Part shown: piece by piece, positions 18,740-27,440 of the stretch
Position numbering within the stretch: position 1 is the first letter of the stretch
How the letters are laid out: every line of letters starts with the position of its first letter
NCBI GenBank assembly: GCA_020248985.1
Contig: JADCGL010000022.1
Coordinates: 248,001-312,000 of the forward strand
Direction of reading: 5' to 3'
Length of the DNA: 64,000 bases
Source: Telmatospirillum sp.
Lineage (GTDB): Bacteria > Pseudomonadota > Alphaproteobacteria > CACIAM-22H2
Made by a program: the position numbers and the translations under genes
Notes under the pieces: generated by a model
Database searches by the model: none
Seen by the model: the letters and a program-made list of their open reading frames with translations, nothing else
What the model was told of the DNA's origin: nothing

Positions 18740-19626
18740 ACGCCGTCCGCCAATATCGCGGCGACTGTGGCGGGCAGGTGCTTGCGCCAATCGGGTGGCT
18801 TGATGTCGTATTCGCGCGCGATGCGCGCGCAATCGAGCACGCCCCAGGCCGGCCGTGCGGCAGGCAATTTGTATTCGTGCGTGGCAATGCGCTCGACCGG
18901 CGGGCGCGGATGGCCGCGGGTCGCCCCTTCGTCCAAGATCGCTTCGGCAAAACGCGCCCATGTCGTCGGTGGGCGGCCCTGGAAATGGAACAGGCCGAGC
19001 CCGGATTTGTGCTCGCCTGCGCTTTGACGCCTCAGGATCGCCAGCACGGCATCGGCAATGTCGAGGGCCGAGGTTGGGCCACCCTGCTGGTCGTCCACGA
19101 CGCGCAAGCGCTCTTGCGTCTTGGCAAGGCGCAGCATCGTACGCACAAAATTGGCACCCCAGGGTGCAAAGACCCAAGACGTTCGCAGAATCACGCAGCG
19201 CCCGCCCGCTTTGTAGGCCGCGATTTCGCCGGCGCGCTTGGTGCGTCCGTAGACGCTGAGCGGCTCGGTAGGGTCGGCCTCGCGATAGGGGATGCGCTCC
19301 TGACCGCCGAATACATAGTCGCTCGACAAATGCACAAACGGAATGCCCGCCGCCGCTGCCGCTGCCGCCGCACGGCCCGGCATCTCGCCGTTCAAAAACG
19401 CGGCCGCATCGGGCTCGCTTTCGGCTTTGTCGACGGCCGTATAGGCGGCCGCATTGGCGAGCGCATCGGGCTTTGAAGCGGCGATCGCGGCCGCGATCGC
19501 GTCAGGCTTTGCAAGATCGATCTGGTTGCGGCCGAGCGCCGTCACGTCCCAGCCGGCCCCAGTGCCTTGCGCCAAAAGGGCGCGCGCGACTTGGCCGCTC
19601 GATCCCAGGACGAGCAAGCGCTTCAT
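18736..19626 (-). CDS. rfbD: dTDP-4-dehydrorhamnose reductase
   Basis: The 296-residue SDR enzyme catalyses the last step of dTDP-L-rhamnose synthesis. It shows the N-terminal LVLGSSGQVARALL nucleotide-binding motif, VNAAAYTAVDKAE-type block (here LANAAAYTAVDKAE), the SSDYVFGG strand and the YGRTK catalytic pair. It is the most downstream gene of the minus-strand rhamnose operon rfbC-rfbA-rfbB-rfbD, 6 bases after rfbB, and its tail overlaps the CapD-type gene by 4 bases. Confidence 0.95.
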   Translation of the reverse strand: MKRLLVLGSSGQVARALLAQGTGAGWDVTALGRNQIDLAKPDAIAAAIAASKPDALANAAAYTAVDKAESEPDAAAFLNGEMPGRAAAAAAAAGIPFVHLSSDYVFGGQERIPYREADPTEPLSVYGRTKRAGEIAAYKAGGRCVILRTSWVFAPWGANFVRTMLRLAKTQERLRVVDDQQGGPTSALDIADAVLAILRRQSAGEHKSGLGLFHFQGRPPTTWARFAEAILDEGATRGHPRPPVERIATHEYKLPAARPAWGVLDCARIAREYDIKPPDWRKHLPATVAAILADGV

Positions 19627-19632
19627 CGGCGC

Positions 19633-20691
19633 CTAGCCCTTGCCCAAACGATCCAGCGCGTAGCGTTTGGCGCGGATCGATTGCAGCCAGTCGGCATGGT
19701 CGAGATACCAGTCGACCGTCGCGGCAAGCCCGTCGGCAAAGCGATAGCGCGGCGCCCAGCCGAGTTCGGCTTTGGCCTTGGCCGCGTCGATCGCATAGCG
19801 CAGATCGTGGCCCGGCCGGTCGGGCACAAATTCGATCAGCTTGCGGCGCGGGCCCACCGCAGCCACGCCCAAGCGTCGGTCCACGTGATCGCAGATCGCG
19901 TACACGACATCGAGATTGGCTAGCTCCGCCCCGCCGCCGAACGCGTAGGTCGCACCCGGCGCAGCGCGGTCGAGCGCTTGCCAGAGTCCGGCGGCATGGT
20001 CGTCCACATGCAGCCAGTCGCGGCGATTGCGGCCGTCGCCATAGACCGGCAGCTTCTCGCCCGCAGCCGCTTTGGCGATCATCAGCGGAATTAGTTTCTC
20101 GGGGAATTGCCACGGCCCGTAATTGTTCGAGCAGTTCGTGACGAGCGTGGGCAGCCCATAGGTCTCGTGCCACGCGCGCACGAGATGGTCGGACGCGGCC
20201 TTCGACGCCGCATAAGGCGAATTGGGCGCGTAAGAAGACGCCTCGGTGAAGGGCGCGTCGTCGAAGCCGAGCGTGCCGAACACTTCGTCGGTCGAGATAT
20301 GGTGGAAACGAAAATTCTTCTGCGCTTCGCCCTTGAGGCTGCGCCAATAGCCGAGGGCTGCGACAAGCAGGCGCGCCGTTGCCGCAATATTGGTTTCGAC
20401 AAACGCGAGCGGCCCGTCGATCGAACGATCGACATGGGTTTCGGCCGCGAAATTGACGATCGCGTCGGGCTTGATCTCGGCCAGCAACGTAGAAACTTTG
20501 GCGCTGTCGCCAATATCGCCTTCGACGAAGCGATAGGCGTCATTGCCTGTGAGTTCGGCCAACGCGGCCGGATTGGCGGCATAGGTGAGCTTGTCGAGAT
20601 TGACGGCACGGCACCGACCGCCGCCCACGACATGGCGCAGATAGGCCGAGCCGATGAAGCCGCAACCGCCGGTGACGAGCAAATTGCGCAT
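19633..20691 (-). CDS. rfbB: dTDP-glucose 4,6-dehydratase
   Basis: The 352-residue extended SDR makes dTDP-4-keto-6-deoxyglucose. Motifs: VTGGCGFIGS for NAD, the HISTDEVFG strand with the catalytic Asp-Glu pair, and YAASKAASD with the catalytic Tyr and Lys. The start at 20691 (MRNLLVTGG) fits the family; the frame is open upstream but only as a shadow of rfbA. It lies 5 bases after rfbA and 6 bases before rfbD. Confidence 0.95.
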   Translation of the reverse strand: MRNLLVTGGCGFIGSAYLRHVVGGGRCRAVNLDKLTYAANPAALAELTGNDAYRFVEGDIGDSAKVSTLLAEIKPDAIVNFAAETHVDRSIDGPLAFVETNIAATARLLVAALGYWRSLKGEAQKNFRFHHISTDEVFGTLGFDDAPFTEASSYAPNSPYAASKAASDHLVRAWHETYGLPTLVTNCSNNYGPWQFPEKLIPLMIAKAAAGEKLPVYGDGRNRRDWLHVDDHAAGLWQALDRAAPGATYAFGGGAELANLDVVYAICDHVDRRLGVAAVGPRRKLIEFVPDRPGHDLRYAIDAAKAKAELGWAPRYRFADGLAATVDWYLDHADWLQSIRAKRYALDRLGKG

Positions 20692-20696
20692 CGAGG

Positions 20697-21578
20697 TCAA
20701 CCGGCCTTGGCGACGCGCAGCAGATATTCGCCGTAGCCGCTTTTGCGCAACGGCTCGGCGAGGCGCGCGAGGGCGGCGGAGTCGATCCAGCGCTGGCGCC
20801 ACGCGATTTCCTCGGGGCAGCCGATCTTGAGCCCCTGGCGGCGCTCGACGGCCGCGATGAAATTGGCCGCATCGAGCAGCGAATCTTGCGTGCCCGTATC
20901 GAGCCATGCATAGCCGCGATTGAGCGTTTCGACGGCGAGCAATCCTTCTTGCATATAGAGGCGATTGAGATCTGTGATCTCGAGCTCGCCGCGCGGGCTG
21001 GGCTTCAGCGACTTGGCGCGCGCGGGCGCACTCGCATCGTAGAAATAGAGACCCGTCACCGCAAGATTAGAGGGCGGGTCTTTCGGCTTCTCGACGATAT
21101 CGAGCGCTTTGCCCGCCGCATCGAGCGTGACCACGCCGTAGCGCTCGGGATCGGCGACTTGATAGGCGAATATCGTCGCCCCTTCGTGCGTGGCTTGCGC
21201 GGCCGCTTGCAGGCGGCGCGACAGGCCTTCGCCGTGGAAGATGTTGTCGCCGAGCACGAGGGCCGATGTGCGACCTGCGAGAAACGGCTCGGCAATGATG
21301 AGGGCCTGCGCCAAACCCTCGGGCTTGGGCTGTTCGGCGTAGTGCAGTTCCAATCCCCACGCCGAGCCGTCGCCGAGCAGGCGCTTGAAAGCGGGCAAAT
21401 CGTGCGGCGTTGAGATCAGCAGAATGCGGCGAATGCCCGCCAGCATCAGCGTGCTGAGCGGGTAATAGACCATCGGTTTGTCGTACACGGGTAGGAGCTG
21501 CTTGCTCGCGGCAAGCGTGGCCGGATGCAGGCGCGTGCCCGAGCCGCCCGCCAGAACGATGCCGCCGCGTTCAGTCAA
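20697..21578 (-). CDS. rfbA: Glucose-1-phosphate thymidylyltransferase
   Basis: The 293-residue enzyme makes dTDP-glucose. It has the signature [20 protein letters not shown], the [19 protein letters not shown] block and [11 protein letters not shown] with the metal-binding Asp. It is cytoplasmic and is the first committed step of the rhamnose pathway. Its start overlaps the end of rfbC by 8 bases. The protein is full length for the family. Confidence 0.96.
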   Translation of the reverse strand: MTERGGIVLAGGSGTRLHPATLAASKQLLPVYDKPMVYYPLSTLMLAGIRRILLISTPHDLPAFKRLLGDGSAWGLELHYAEQPKPEGLAQALIIAEPFLAGRTSALVLGDNIFHGEGLSRRLQAAAQATHEGATIFAYQVADPERYGVVTLDAAGKALDIVEKPKDPPSNLAVTGLYFYDASAPARAKSLKPSPRGELEITDLNRLYMQEGLLAVETLNRGYAWLDTGTQDSLLDAANFIAAVERRQGLKIGCPEEIAWRQRWIDSAALARLAEPLRKSGYGEYLLRVAKAG

Positions 21579-22116
21579 AGCACACCGCCTCGGCGAGGCT
21601 CTTGCCGTTTTGGTCCCGCGTCGCCAGCAGCACGTCGCTTGGCGCGAGCTTCCAGTCGATGCCGATGGCGGGATCGTCCCAGCGCAGCACGTGTTCGTCC
21701 TGCGGGCTGTAGGGGCCGGTCACTTTGTAGGTGAAGTCGGCCGAGTCGCTGAGTACGGCAAAGCCGTGCGCGAAACCGCCGGGCACCCACAATTGGCGGC
21801 GATTCTCGGCGCTGAGTTCGACGCCGAACCATTTGCCGAAAGCGGGGCTCGAGCGGCGCAGATCGACCGCCACGTCCCACACGACACCGGCCACGACCGA
21901 CACGAGCTTGCCCTGCACATTGGGCTTTTGATAGTGCAGCCCCCGCAGCGTGCCGCGGCGCGAGCGCGACAGATTGTCCTGCACGAACGGGCCCGGAATG
22001 CCAGCCGCTTCGTAGCGCGCCTGGTTCCAGGTTTCCAGAAACAGCCCGCGCGCGTCGCCTAACACTTTGGGCTCGACGAGTTTCAGCCCCGGCAGATCGA
22101 GATCGACGATCTTCAT
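21571..22116 (-). CDS. rfbC: dTDP-4-dehydrorhamnose 3,5-epimerase
   Basis: The 181-residue cupin-fold epimerase inverts C3 and C5 of dTDP-4-keto-6-deoxyglucose. [10 protein letters not shown] contains the catalytic histidine. [19 protein letters not shown] and [13 protein letters not shown] are standard blocks, and the active-site Tyr lies in YKVTGPYSP. It overlaps the upstream epimerase gene by 4 bases and rfbA by 8, so the whole set 23057 to 18736 looks like one transcript. Confidence 0.95.
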   Translation of the reverse strand: MKIVDLDLPGLKLVEPKVLGDARGLFLETWNQARYEAAGIPGPFVQDNLSRSRRGTLRGLHYQKPNVQGKLVSVVAGVVWDVAVDLRRSSPAFGKWFGVELSAENRRQLWVPGGFAHGFAVLSDSADFTYKVTGPYSPQDEHVLRWDDPAIGIDWKLAPSDVLLATRDQNGKSLAEAVCFD

Positions 22117-23057
22117 ACGTTACCGTACATGCCGTTGCGGATCATGCGGTAGCCTTTGACGAGCTCGGCAATGCCCGCATCGAGCGAATGAGCGGGCTTG
22201 AAGCCGGTCGCCTCGATGCGCGCGTTCGAGACGATGTAGTCGCGCTTGTCCGGATCTTCGCCGATGGGGGCCTCGAGAAAAACGAAGCCCGGCACATGCG
22301 CTTGGATGCGCTGGCACAGCTCCATCTTCGAGAGATTGGCGTCCGATAGGCCGACATTGTAGGGGCGGTTTTTCATCGCCTGAAAGTTCGCGATGCCGTG
22401 CAGGAAAGCGCGCGCGACGTCGCGCACATGGATGTAGTTGCGCTTGAAATGCGGCTCGAACAGCACGACCGCGCGGTCGGTGACGGCGCGGTGCACGAAG
22501 TCGTTGACGAGCAGATCGATGCGCATGCGCGGGCTCATGCCGAACACGGTCGCAAGCCGGAACGACATGCCGTTGTCGCGGCCGAGCACGAGCTCTTCGG
22601 CTTCGACCTTCGTGCGGCCGTAGAGCGAGAGCGGGCGCAGCGGGCTTTCCTCGGTACATTCCTTGCCCGGCTCGCCCACGCCGTAGCCGGAGTTCGTCAC
22701 CGGCATCAGCACGCGCTGGTCTTTGGCAAGCAGGCCCAGCAGCGTGCGCACCGCATCGCGGTTGATCGACACGGCGCCGGTCTGGTCGTTGTTGCACAAG
22801 GGCGCACCGACGAGGGCCGCGAGCGGAATCGCAATGTCGGCCTTGGCCACCAACGGTTTCAGCACGGAAGCGTCGCGGCAATCGCCGCGCACCACGTCGA
22901 AATCCGGGTGCGCGCACACATGCGCAAGCGGGGCTTGGCGGAACATGAAATTGTCGAGCACGGTCACGGCATGGCCCGCCTCAAGCAAGGCCGGCACCAG
23001 CGTCGATCCGAGATAGCCCGCCCCGCCGGTCACGAGAATGCGCAGCTTGTTTGCCAT
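22113..23057 (-). CDS. NAD-dependent epimerase/dehydratase (extended SDR)
   Basis: The 314-residue protein has TGGAGYLGSTLVPALLEAGH for NAD binding and SLYGRTKVEAEELVL with the catalytic Tyr and Lys. It resembles the epimerases often found beside GHMP sugar kinases in capsule and O-antigen loci, and presumably acts on a nucleotide-activated hexose or heptose. It is the first gene of the minus-strand rhamnose operon, coupled to rfbC, and divergent from the GHMP kinase gene with 121 bases between them. The exact substrate is unknown. Confidence 0.88.
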   Translation of the reverse strand: MANKLRILVTGGAGYLGSTLVPALLEAGHAVTVLDNFMFRQAPLAHVCAHPDFDVVRGDCRDASVLKPLVAKADIAIPLAALVGAPLCNNDQTGAVSINRDAVRTLLGLLAKDQRVLMPVTNSGYGVGEPGKECTEESPLRPLSLYGRTKVEAEELVLGRDNGMSFRLATVFGMSPRMRIDLLVNDFVHRAVTDRAVVLFEPHFKRNYIHVRDVARAFLHGIANFQAMKNRPYNVGLSDANLSKMELCQRIQAHVPGFVFLEAPIGEDPDKRDYIVSNARIEATGFKPAHSLDAGIAELVKGYRMIRNGMYGNV

Positions 23058-23093
23058 CGCCCTGGGCCTTTCCGGTGCGGCTTTTGCCCGCTT

Positions 23094-23124
23094 TTGACAT
23101 CGATGCGTAAGCGCATGATATAAG
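23094..23124 (+). promoter_or_regulatory. Predicted sigma-70 promoter with internal palindrome, before the GHMP kinase gene
   Basis: A perfect -35 box TTGACA (23094-23099) and a -10-like TATAAG (23119-23124) are 19 bases apart. Between them sits the palindrome ATGCG-TAAG-CGCAT (23103-23116), positioned to act as a repressor site. The transcript would run into the GTG start at 23179. The wide spacer is not ideal, so activity may need an activator. Confidence 0.5.
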
Positions 23125-23178
23125 GGAATGTTTCCGACCCCGCAACTCTTGGCCTAGGTCCCGGAAACGGAGCTCTTT

Positions 23179-24180
23179 GTGATCGTCTCGCGCACCCCTT
23201 ATCGGCTGTCGCTGTTCGGCGGCGGAACCGACTATCCCAAATGGTTTCAGCGCCATGGCGGGGCCGTGATCGGCACGGCGATCGACAAGTACTGCAACAT
23301 TTCGCTGCGCCGTCTACCGCCGTTTTTCGCGCATCGCTATCGCGTGGTATGGTCGCGAATCGAGCTCGTCAACGATCTGCTCGAAATCGAGCATCCGGCC
23401 GTGCGCGCGGTGCTGCTCGACCAGAAGGAAAAGCGCGGCCTCGAAATCCACCATGACGGCGACCTGCCCGCACGCTCGGGCCTCGGCTCGTCGTCGGCCT
23501 TCACGGTGGGGCTGCTCAACGCGCTCTACGCGCTGCGCGGCCAGATGATCTCCAAGCACAAGCTTGCGAGCGAAGCGATCCGTATCGAGCAGCAAGTGAT
23601 CCGCGAGCCGGTCGGCAGCCAGGACCAGATCTGGGCCGCCTATGGCGGGCTCAACCGCATCGATTTCCGCACCGACGGTTCGTTCGACGTGACGCCCTTG
23701 GTGCTCACGCGCGACCGGCGCGACGAACTCGAAAGCTCGCTCGTGCTGTTTTTCACGGGCCTGTCGCGCTACGCGATGACGGTTGCGACCAAACAGATCG
23801 CCAATATGGACGCCAAAGAGCGCAACTTGCATCGCATGCGCGAGATGGTGGACGAAGCGCAGGCGATCATCGCGAGCACGAACCGGCCGATGCGCGAATT
23901 GGGCGTGCTGATGAACGACGCGTGGCGCTTGAAGCGCGAACTTGCCGACGGTGTATCGACGCCTGAAATCGACGCGATCTACGAAGCCGGCATAGCGGCG
24001 GGGGCGGTCGGCGGCAAATTGCTGGGGGCTGGCGGCGGCGGATTCGTGGCGTTCGTGGTTGCGCCCGAAAAACGCCAGGCCTTGCGCGAGAAGCTCAAAG
24101 ATCTGATCGAGGTCGACGTGAAAGTGGCCGCCCCCGGCAGCCGCATCGTGGTTTACGAACCCGACAGCGAAGTGCGCTAG
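23179..24180 (+). CDS. GHMP-family sugar kinase (heptose 7-phosphate kinase-like, HddA type)
   Basis: The 333-residue kinase begins with RTPYRLSLFGGGTDYP, continues with the GHMP phosphate loop PARSGLGSSSAF (about residues 97-108) and ends with the third motif KLLGAGGGGFVAFVV. These features match the D-glycero-D-manno-heptose 7-phosphate kinase group, which makes the 1,7-bisphosphate for GDP-heptose; related kinases act on other sugars. The start is GTG with a GGAAACGGAG site. The usual partners (gmhA isomerase, gmhB phosphatase, hddC) are absent here. Instead an E1-type TPP enzyme and a ColD-like dehydratase lie convergent, with a 4-base overlap. Confidence 0.87.
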   Translation: MIVSRTPYRLSLFGGGTDYPKWFQRHGGAVIGTAIDKYCNISLRRLPPFFAHRYRVVWSRIELVNDLLEIEHPAVRAVLLDQKEKRGLEIHHDGDLPARSGLGSSSAFTVGLLNALYALRGQMISKHKLASEAIRIEQQVIREPVGSQDQIWAAYGGLNRIDFRTDGSFDVTPLVLTRDRRDELESSLVLFFTGLSRYAMTVATKQIANMDAKERNLHRMREMVDEAQAIIASTNRPMRELGVLMNDAWRLKRELADGVSTPEIDAIYEAGIAAGAVGGKLLGAGGGGFVAFVVAPEKRQALREKLKDLIEVDVKVAAPGSRIVVYEPDSEVR

Positions 24181-25355
24181 CTACGCACGGCTGCGTCGAG
24201 CACGCGGCGCAGTTTTTCGATCTGCGGCGTGAGGTCGTGCGGATGGTTGCCGACGAAAAAGCCGCGATCATGCGCCAAATTCGCGTTCGGCACGCTGCCG
24301 CCGACAATGTCGTAATCGTAGTATTTGATCGTATCGTGGCGCAGGAAGCAGCCGCCGGTGATGATGCGAAAGCCGATATCGGCGGCTTTGAGCGCTGCAA
24401 AGATGCGATCGCGGTCGAGATCCTTGGCCGGGTTCAAGATCAGCGTGAAACAGAAGGACGAGCTTTGGCCGTGCTCCTTCTGAATGATGAAATTGGGATC
24501 GCCCGCAAACAGTTTCTGGAAAAGGGCGAGATTGCGCCGCCGAGCGGCCGTCATGGCGGGCAGCTTTTTGAGCTGTTCGAGGCCCACCGCCGCCTCCATC
24601 TCGAGCGGGCGCACATTGTAGCCCGGGAACAGAAAGCGATAGGCCTCGAAATGGTCGCTGCCCGCACGTTTGTAGAGCGGCGAGTCGGCCGGCAGATCGC
24701 GCGTCCAGCCGTGCGCGCGCATGCATTTGAGGAGATGGAAAAGCTCGAGATCGTCCGTCAGCACCATGCCGCCTTCCATGGTCGAGATATGGTGCGAGAA
24801 GAAGAAGCTGAAGGTGCTGAGATCGCCGAGCGTGCCTGCCTTGCGCCCCGAGGGCAGCACCGCATCCATCGATTCGCAATTGTCTTCCATGAACCAAAGG
24901 CCATGGCGGTCGCAGAAGGCGCGCATCTCGTCGAGGCGGGCGGGATTGCCGAGGATCGAGACGGCGAGCAGCGCCTTGGTCTTGGGTGTCAAAGCCTGCT
25001 CGAGTTTCGAAACGTCCATGTTCAGCGTTTCGAGTTCGACATCGACGAAGCGGCATCTGAGGCCGTATTGCTGCAGCGGATGGTAAGTCGTGCTCCACGA
25101 AATCGCGGGCACGATGACTTCGTCGCCGCGCGCCAACGGGCGCTTGGAATGGTAGGCCATCGCGGCCACGCAAATGAGATTGGCCGACGAGCCGGAATTC
25201 ACCATCACGCCGTATTTCTTGCCGTGATAGGCGGCAAAGGCCGCTTCCATCGCGGCGACGCGCTCGCCCATCGTGTAGCGGCCCGAGGCGATGACGGCCT
25301 GCAACGCGTCGATTTCTTCCGGGCCCCAGGACGGGGCGGCGAGTTCGTAGAACAT
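24177..25355 (-). CDS. ColD/RfbH-like PLP-dependent sugar 3-dehydratase candidate (DegT fold, Lys replaced by His)
   Basis: The 392-residue protein has the DegT/StrS aminotransferase fold (SGSSANLICVAAMAY, EVIVPAISWSTTYHP, FMEDNCESMDA). At the PLP-lysine position it reads SFFFSHHISTMEGG, so His188 replaces the lysine. This substitution is the mark of the ColD and RfbH 3-dehydratases that make 3-deoxy sugars from 4-keto-6-deoxy precursors. The four-cysteine iron-sulfur pattern of RfbH is not evident, which favours a ColD-like enzyme using PMP. Its start overlaps the E1-beta stop (ATGA), so the two are coupled. The sugar substrate is unknown. Confidence 0.85.
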   Translation of the reverse strand: MFYELAAPSWGPEEIDALQAVIASGRYTMGERVAAMEAAFAAYHGKKYGVMVNSGSSANLICVAAMAYHSKRPLARGDEVIVPAISWSTTYHPLQQYGLRCRFVDVELETLNMDVSKLEQALTPKTKALLAVSILGNPARLDEMRAFCDRHGLWFMEDNCESMDAVLPSGRKAGTLGDLSTFSFFFSHHISTMEGGMVLTDDLELFHLLKCMRAHGWTRDLPADSPLYKRAGSDHFEAYRFLFPGYNVRPLEMEAAVGLEQLKKLPAMTAARRRNLALFQKLFAGDPNFIIQKEHGQSSSFCFTLILNPAKDLDRDRIFAALKAADIGFRIITGGCFLRHDTIKYYDYDIVGGSVPNANLAHDRGFFVGNHPHDLTPQIEKLRRVLDAAVRS

Positions 25356-26449
25356 CAGAACGGGCCTTTGAACTGCAGCTGATAGGCAAGCTCGGCTTTG
25401 GCCGCATCGGGCACCCACGCAGGCGCATCGGGTCGCGCGAGCTTGTAGGCGGCCGCCGCGATCGTGGCGGGATTGGGATAGAACGCGGCCTCGAGCGGCG
25501 GCGAAGGCGGGCATGGCGTGGGGGCGAAGCCCAAGCGCTGGATCTGCAACGGACCTTCGCCCGCACAAGACTCGGCGACGCGCGCCGCGATCTCCGCACC
25601 GGCGCCGCACATCGACCAGCCATTGTCGACGATCACGAGCTTGCGCGTGCGCCGCACGCTCTCGACGATCGTGTCGCTGTCGAGCGGGGCCAACCAAATC
25701 GGATCGATGACTTCGGCGGCAACACCCGCCTCTTTCAAGAGATCGGCCGCGCGCAAGGCTTCGACGACCATGTTGGACACGCCGACGATCGTGACGTCGC
25801 GCCCGAAGCGGCACACACGCGCGCGCCCCGGTGCCACGACATAAGGCGCTTCCGTCACGAAAGCTTCCGTCGAATAAAGCAGGCGATGCTCGACGAACAC
25901 GACCGGATTGTCGTCGCGGATCGCCGCGATCAATGCGCCTTTGGCGTCATGCGCATTTGAAGGCGCGCAGACCTTCAAGCCCGGCACATGCATGAACATC
26001 GAATGGAGGCCCTGGCTGTGCTGCGCCCCCTGACCCCAGGATTTGCCGATGATCGTGCGCACGACGAGCGGCACCTTGATCTGGCCCCCATACATGTAGC
26101 GCGCTTTGGCCGCGATATTGACGAGCTGGTTCATGCACAGCATCAGAAAATCCATGCGTATATGCACATGGATCGGCCGCATGCCGGCCATGGCCGCTCC
26201 GATGGCGACCCCCGTCATCGCGTCTTCCGACAAAGGTGTCGTGAACACGCGTTCGGGCCCGAAACGATTGAGTAGGCCGCGCGTCGAACCCTGGATCGCC
26301 TTGTGGTCGTCGACATCGAGCCCGAACAGAAACACGTTTTTGTCGCGCGCCATTTCAAGTGCGACGGCCTCGGACAAGGCATCCACATATTTGAGCACGC
26401 GCCGACCGTCTTCGATGCGTCCCGGCCAGGAAAGCTTAGGCGTAGACAT
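25355..26449 (-). CDS. TPP-dependent dehydrogenase E1 component, beta subunit-like
   Basis: The 364-residue protein matches the transketolase-like pyrimidine-binding and C-terminal domains of pyruvate/acetoin dehydrogenase E1 beta. It has ALSEAVALEMARDKNVFLFG, the catalytic glutamate region TTPLSEDAMTGVAIGAAMAG, the QGAQHSQGLHSMFMHVPGLKV block and a GPLxIxRLG-type tail. Together with the alpha subunit it would decarboxylate a 2-oxo acid and transfer the acyl or aldehyde unit. It overlaps the alpha gene by 14 bases and the ColD-like gene by 4. No E2 or E3 gene is nearby, so it is unlikely to be a standard dehydrogenase complex. Confidence 0.88.
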   Translation of the reverse strand: MSTPKLSWPGRIEDGRRVLKYVDALSEAVALEMARDKNVFLFGLDVDDHKAIQGSTRGLLNRFGPERVFTTPLSEDAMTGVAIGAAMAGMRPIHVHIRMDFLMLCMNQLVNIAAKARYMYGGQIKVPLVVRTIIGKSWGQGAQHSQGLHSMFMHVPGLKVCAPSNAHDAKGALIAAIRDDNPVVFVEHRLLYSTEAFVTEAPYVVAPGRARVCRFGRDVTIVGVSNMVVEALRAADLLKEAGVAAEVIDPIWLAPLDSDTIVESVRRTRKLVIVDNGWSMCGAGAEIAARVAESCAGEGPLQIQRLGFAPTPCPPSPPLEAAFYPNPATIAAAAYKLARPDAPAWVPDAAKAELAYQLQFKGPF

Positions 26450-27407
26450 CGGTGCCGAGCTCCTCGGATGCAGGGAAGGGCGACGCTTCGGCAAACGCGA
26501 TGGCCGCCGCGATTTCGGCCTCGATCTCGGCATCGACCGCAACACGCTGCTTGGCGGACAAGGCTTTGGCGGCCTTGGCGACCGGATCCTTCTTCTGCCA
26601 TTTGGCCAGCATGGCCTTGCTGCGGAACCCCGCATCATAATCCTCGCCGGGGCCGACATGCTCGCGCCAGCGCCAGGTAAGGCACTCGATGAAGATCGGG
26701 CCGCCGCCTTTGCGCATCTTGGGCAAGACCTTTTCCACATGTCTGCGGATCGCGACCGTGTCGGAATCGGCAAAACGCTTGGCCGGAATGCCGTAGGTCG
26801 CCACGCGCGCGCACAGCCGATCCGTGGCCCAGCGTTTCGAAAGCGGCTCGTGGATCGCAAAGCCGTTGTTCTCGCACACGAACACAACCGGCAATTTATG
26901 GAGTGCCGCAAAATTGAGGCTCTCGGCAAAGCAGCCTTCTTCGGTCGCCCCGTCGCCGAGGAAACACGCGACGACCGCCCCGGTCTTCAAGCGCTTTTGT
27001 GCCAGCGCATAGCCGACCGCGACGGGCACGGTGGTGCCGACCACGGCCGAGGTGCCGAGCACTTTGGCGCTCATGTCGATCAGATGCATCGACCCACCTT
27101 TGCCGCGCGCGCAGCCTGTGTCCTTGCCGTAGAGCTCGGCCATCATCGCGTTGAGCGATCCGCCTTTGGCAAGATACGTCGCATGGCCACGATAGGTGCC
27201 CGACACCGCGTCGCGTTTCTCAAGCGCATCGCACACGCCGACCGCAATGCCTTCCTGGCCGATCGACAGATGCACGGGGCTTTTGATTTTGTCCGACGGG
27301 TAGAGGCGCGCGATTTCCTCTTCGACGCGCCGGATGCGCCGCAAGCTGCGGTAGAGTCGCAGCGACGCATCGGCTTTTTTCGGCGCGGATTTGGCTTTGG
27401 CGGGCAT
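26436..27407 (-). CDS. TPP-dependent dehydrogenase E1 component, alpha subunit-like
   Basis: The 323-residue protein carries the complete TPP-binding motif: GDG at residues 151-153, then NN at 180-181 in CENNGFAIHEP. It also has HLSIGQEGIAVGVCDAL, YRGHATYLAKGG and the GKGGSMHLID segment of E1 alpha subunits. The phosphorylation-type loop near the end (REHVGPGEDYDAGFR) is also seen. It is first in a three-gene minus-strand unit (E1 alpha, E1 beta, ColD-like) inside a nucleotide-sugar locus. Its role is probably in making a modified sugar or substituent rather than central metabolism. Confidence 0.88.
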   Translation of the reverse strand: MPAKAKSAPKKADASLRLYRSLRRIRRVEEEIARLYPSDKIKSPVHLSIGQEGIAVGVCDALEKRDAVSGTYRGHATYLAKGGSLNAMMAELYGKDTGCARGKGGSMHLIDMSAKVLGTSAVVGTTVPVAVGYALAQKRLKTGAVVACFLGDGATEEGCFAESLNFAALHKLPVVFVCENNGFAIHEPLSKRWATDRLCARVATYGIPAKRFADSDTVAIRRHVEKVLPKMRKGGGPIFIECLTWRWREHVGPGEDYDAGFRSKAMLAKWQKKDPVAKAAKALSAKQRVAVDAEIEAEIAAAIAFAEASPFPASEELGTDVYA

Positions 27408-27440
27408 CGCAGCGACTCGATTCGCAAGGAGTCGCTTATT

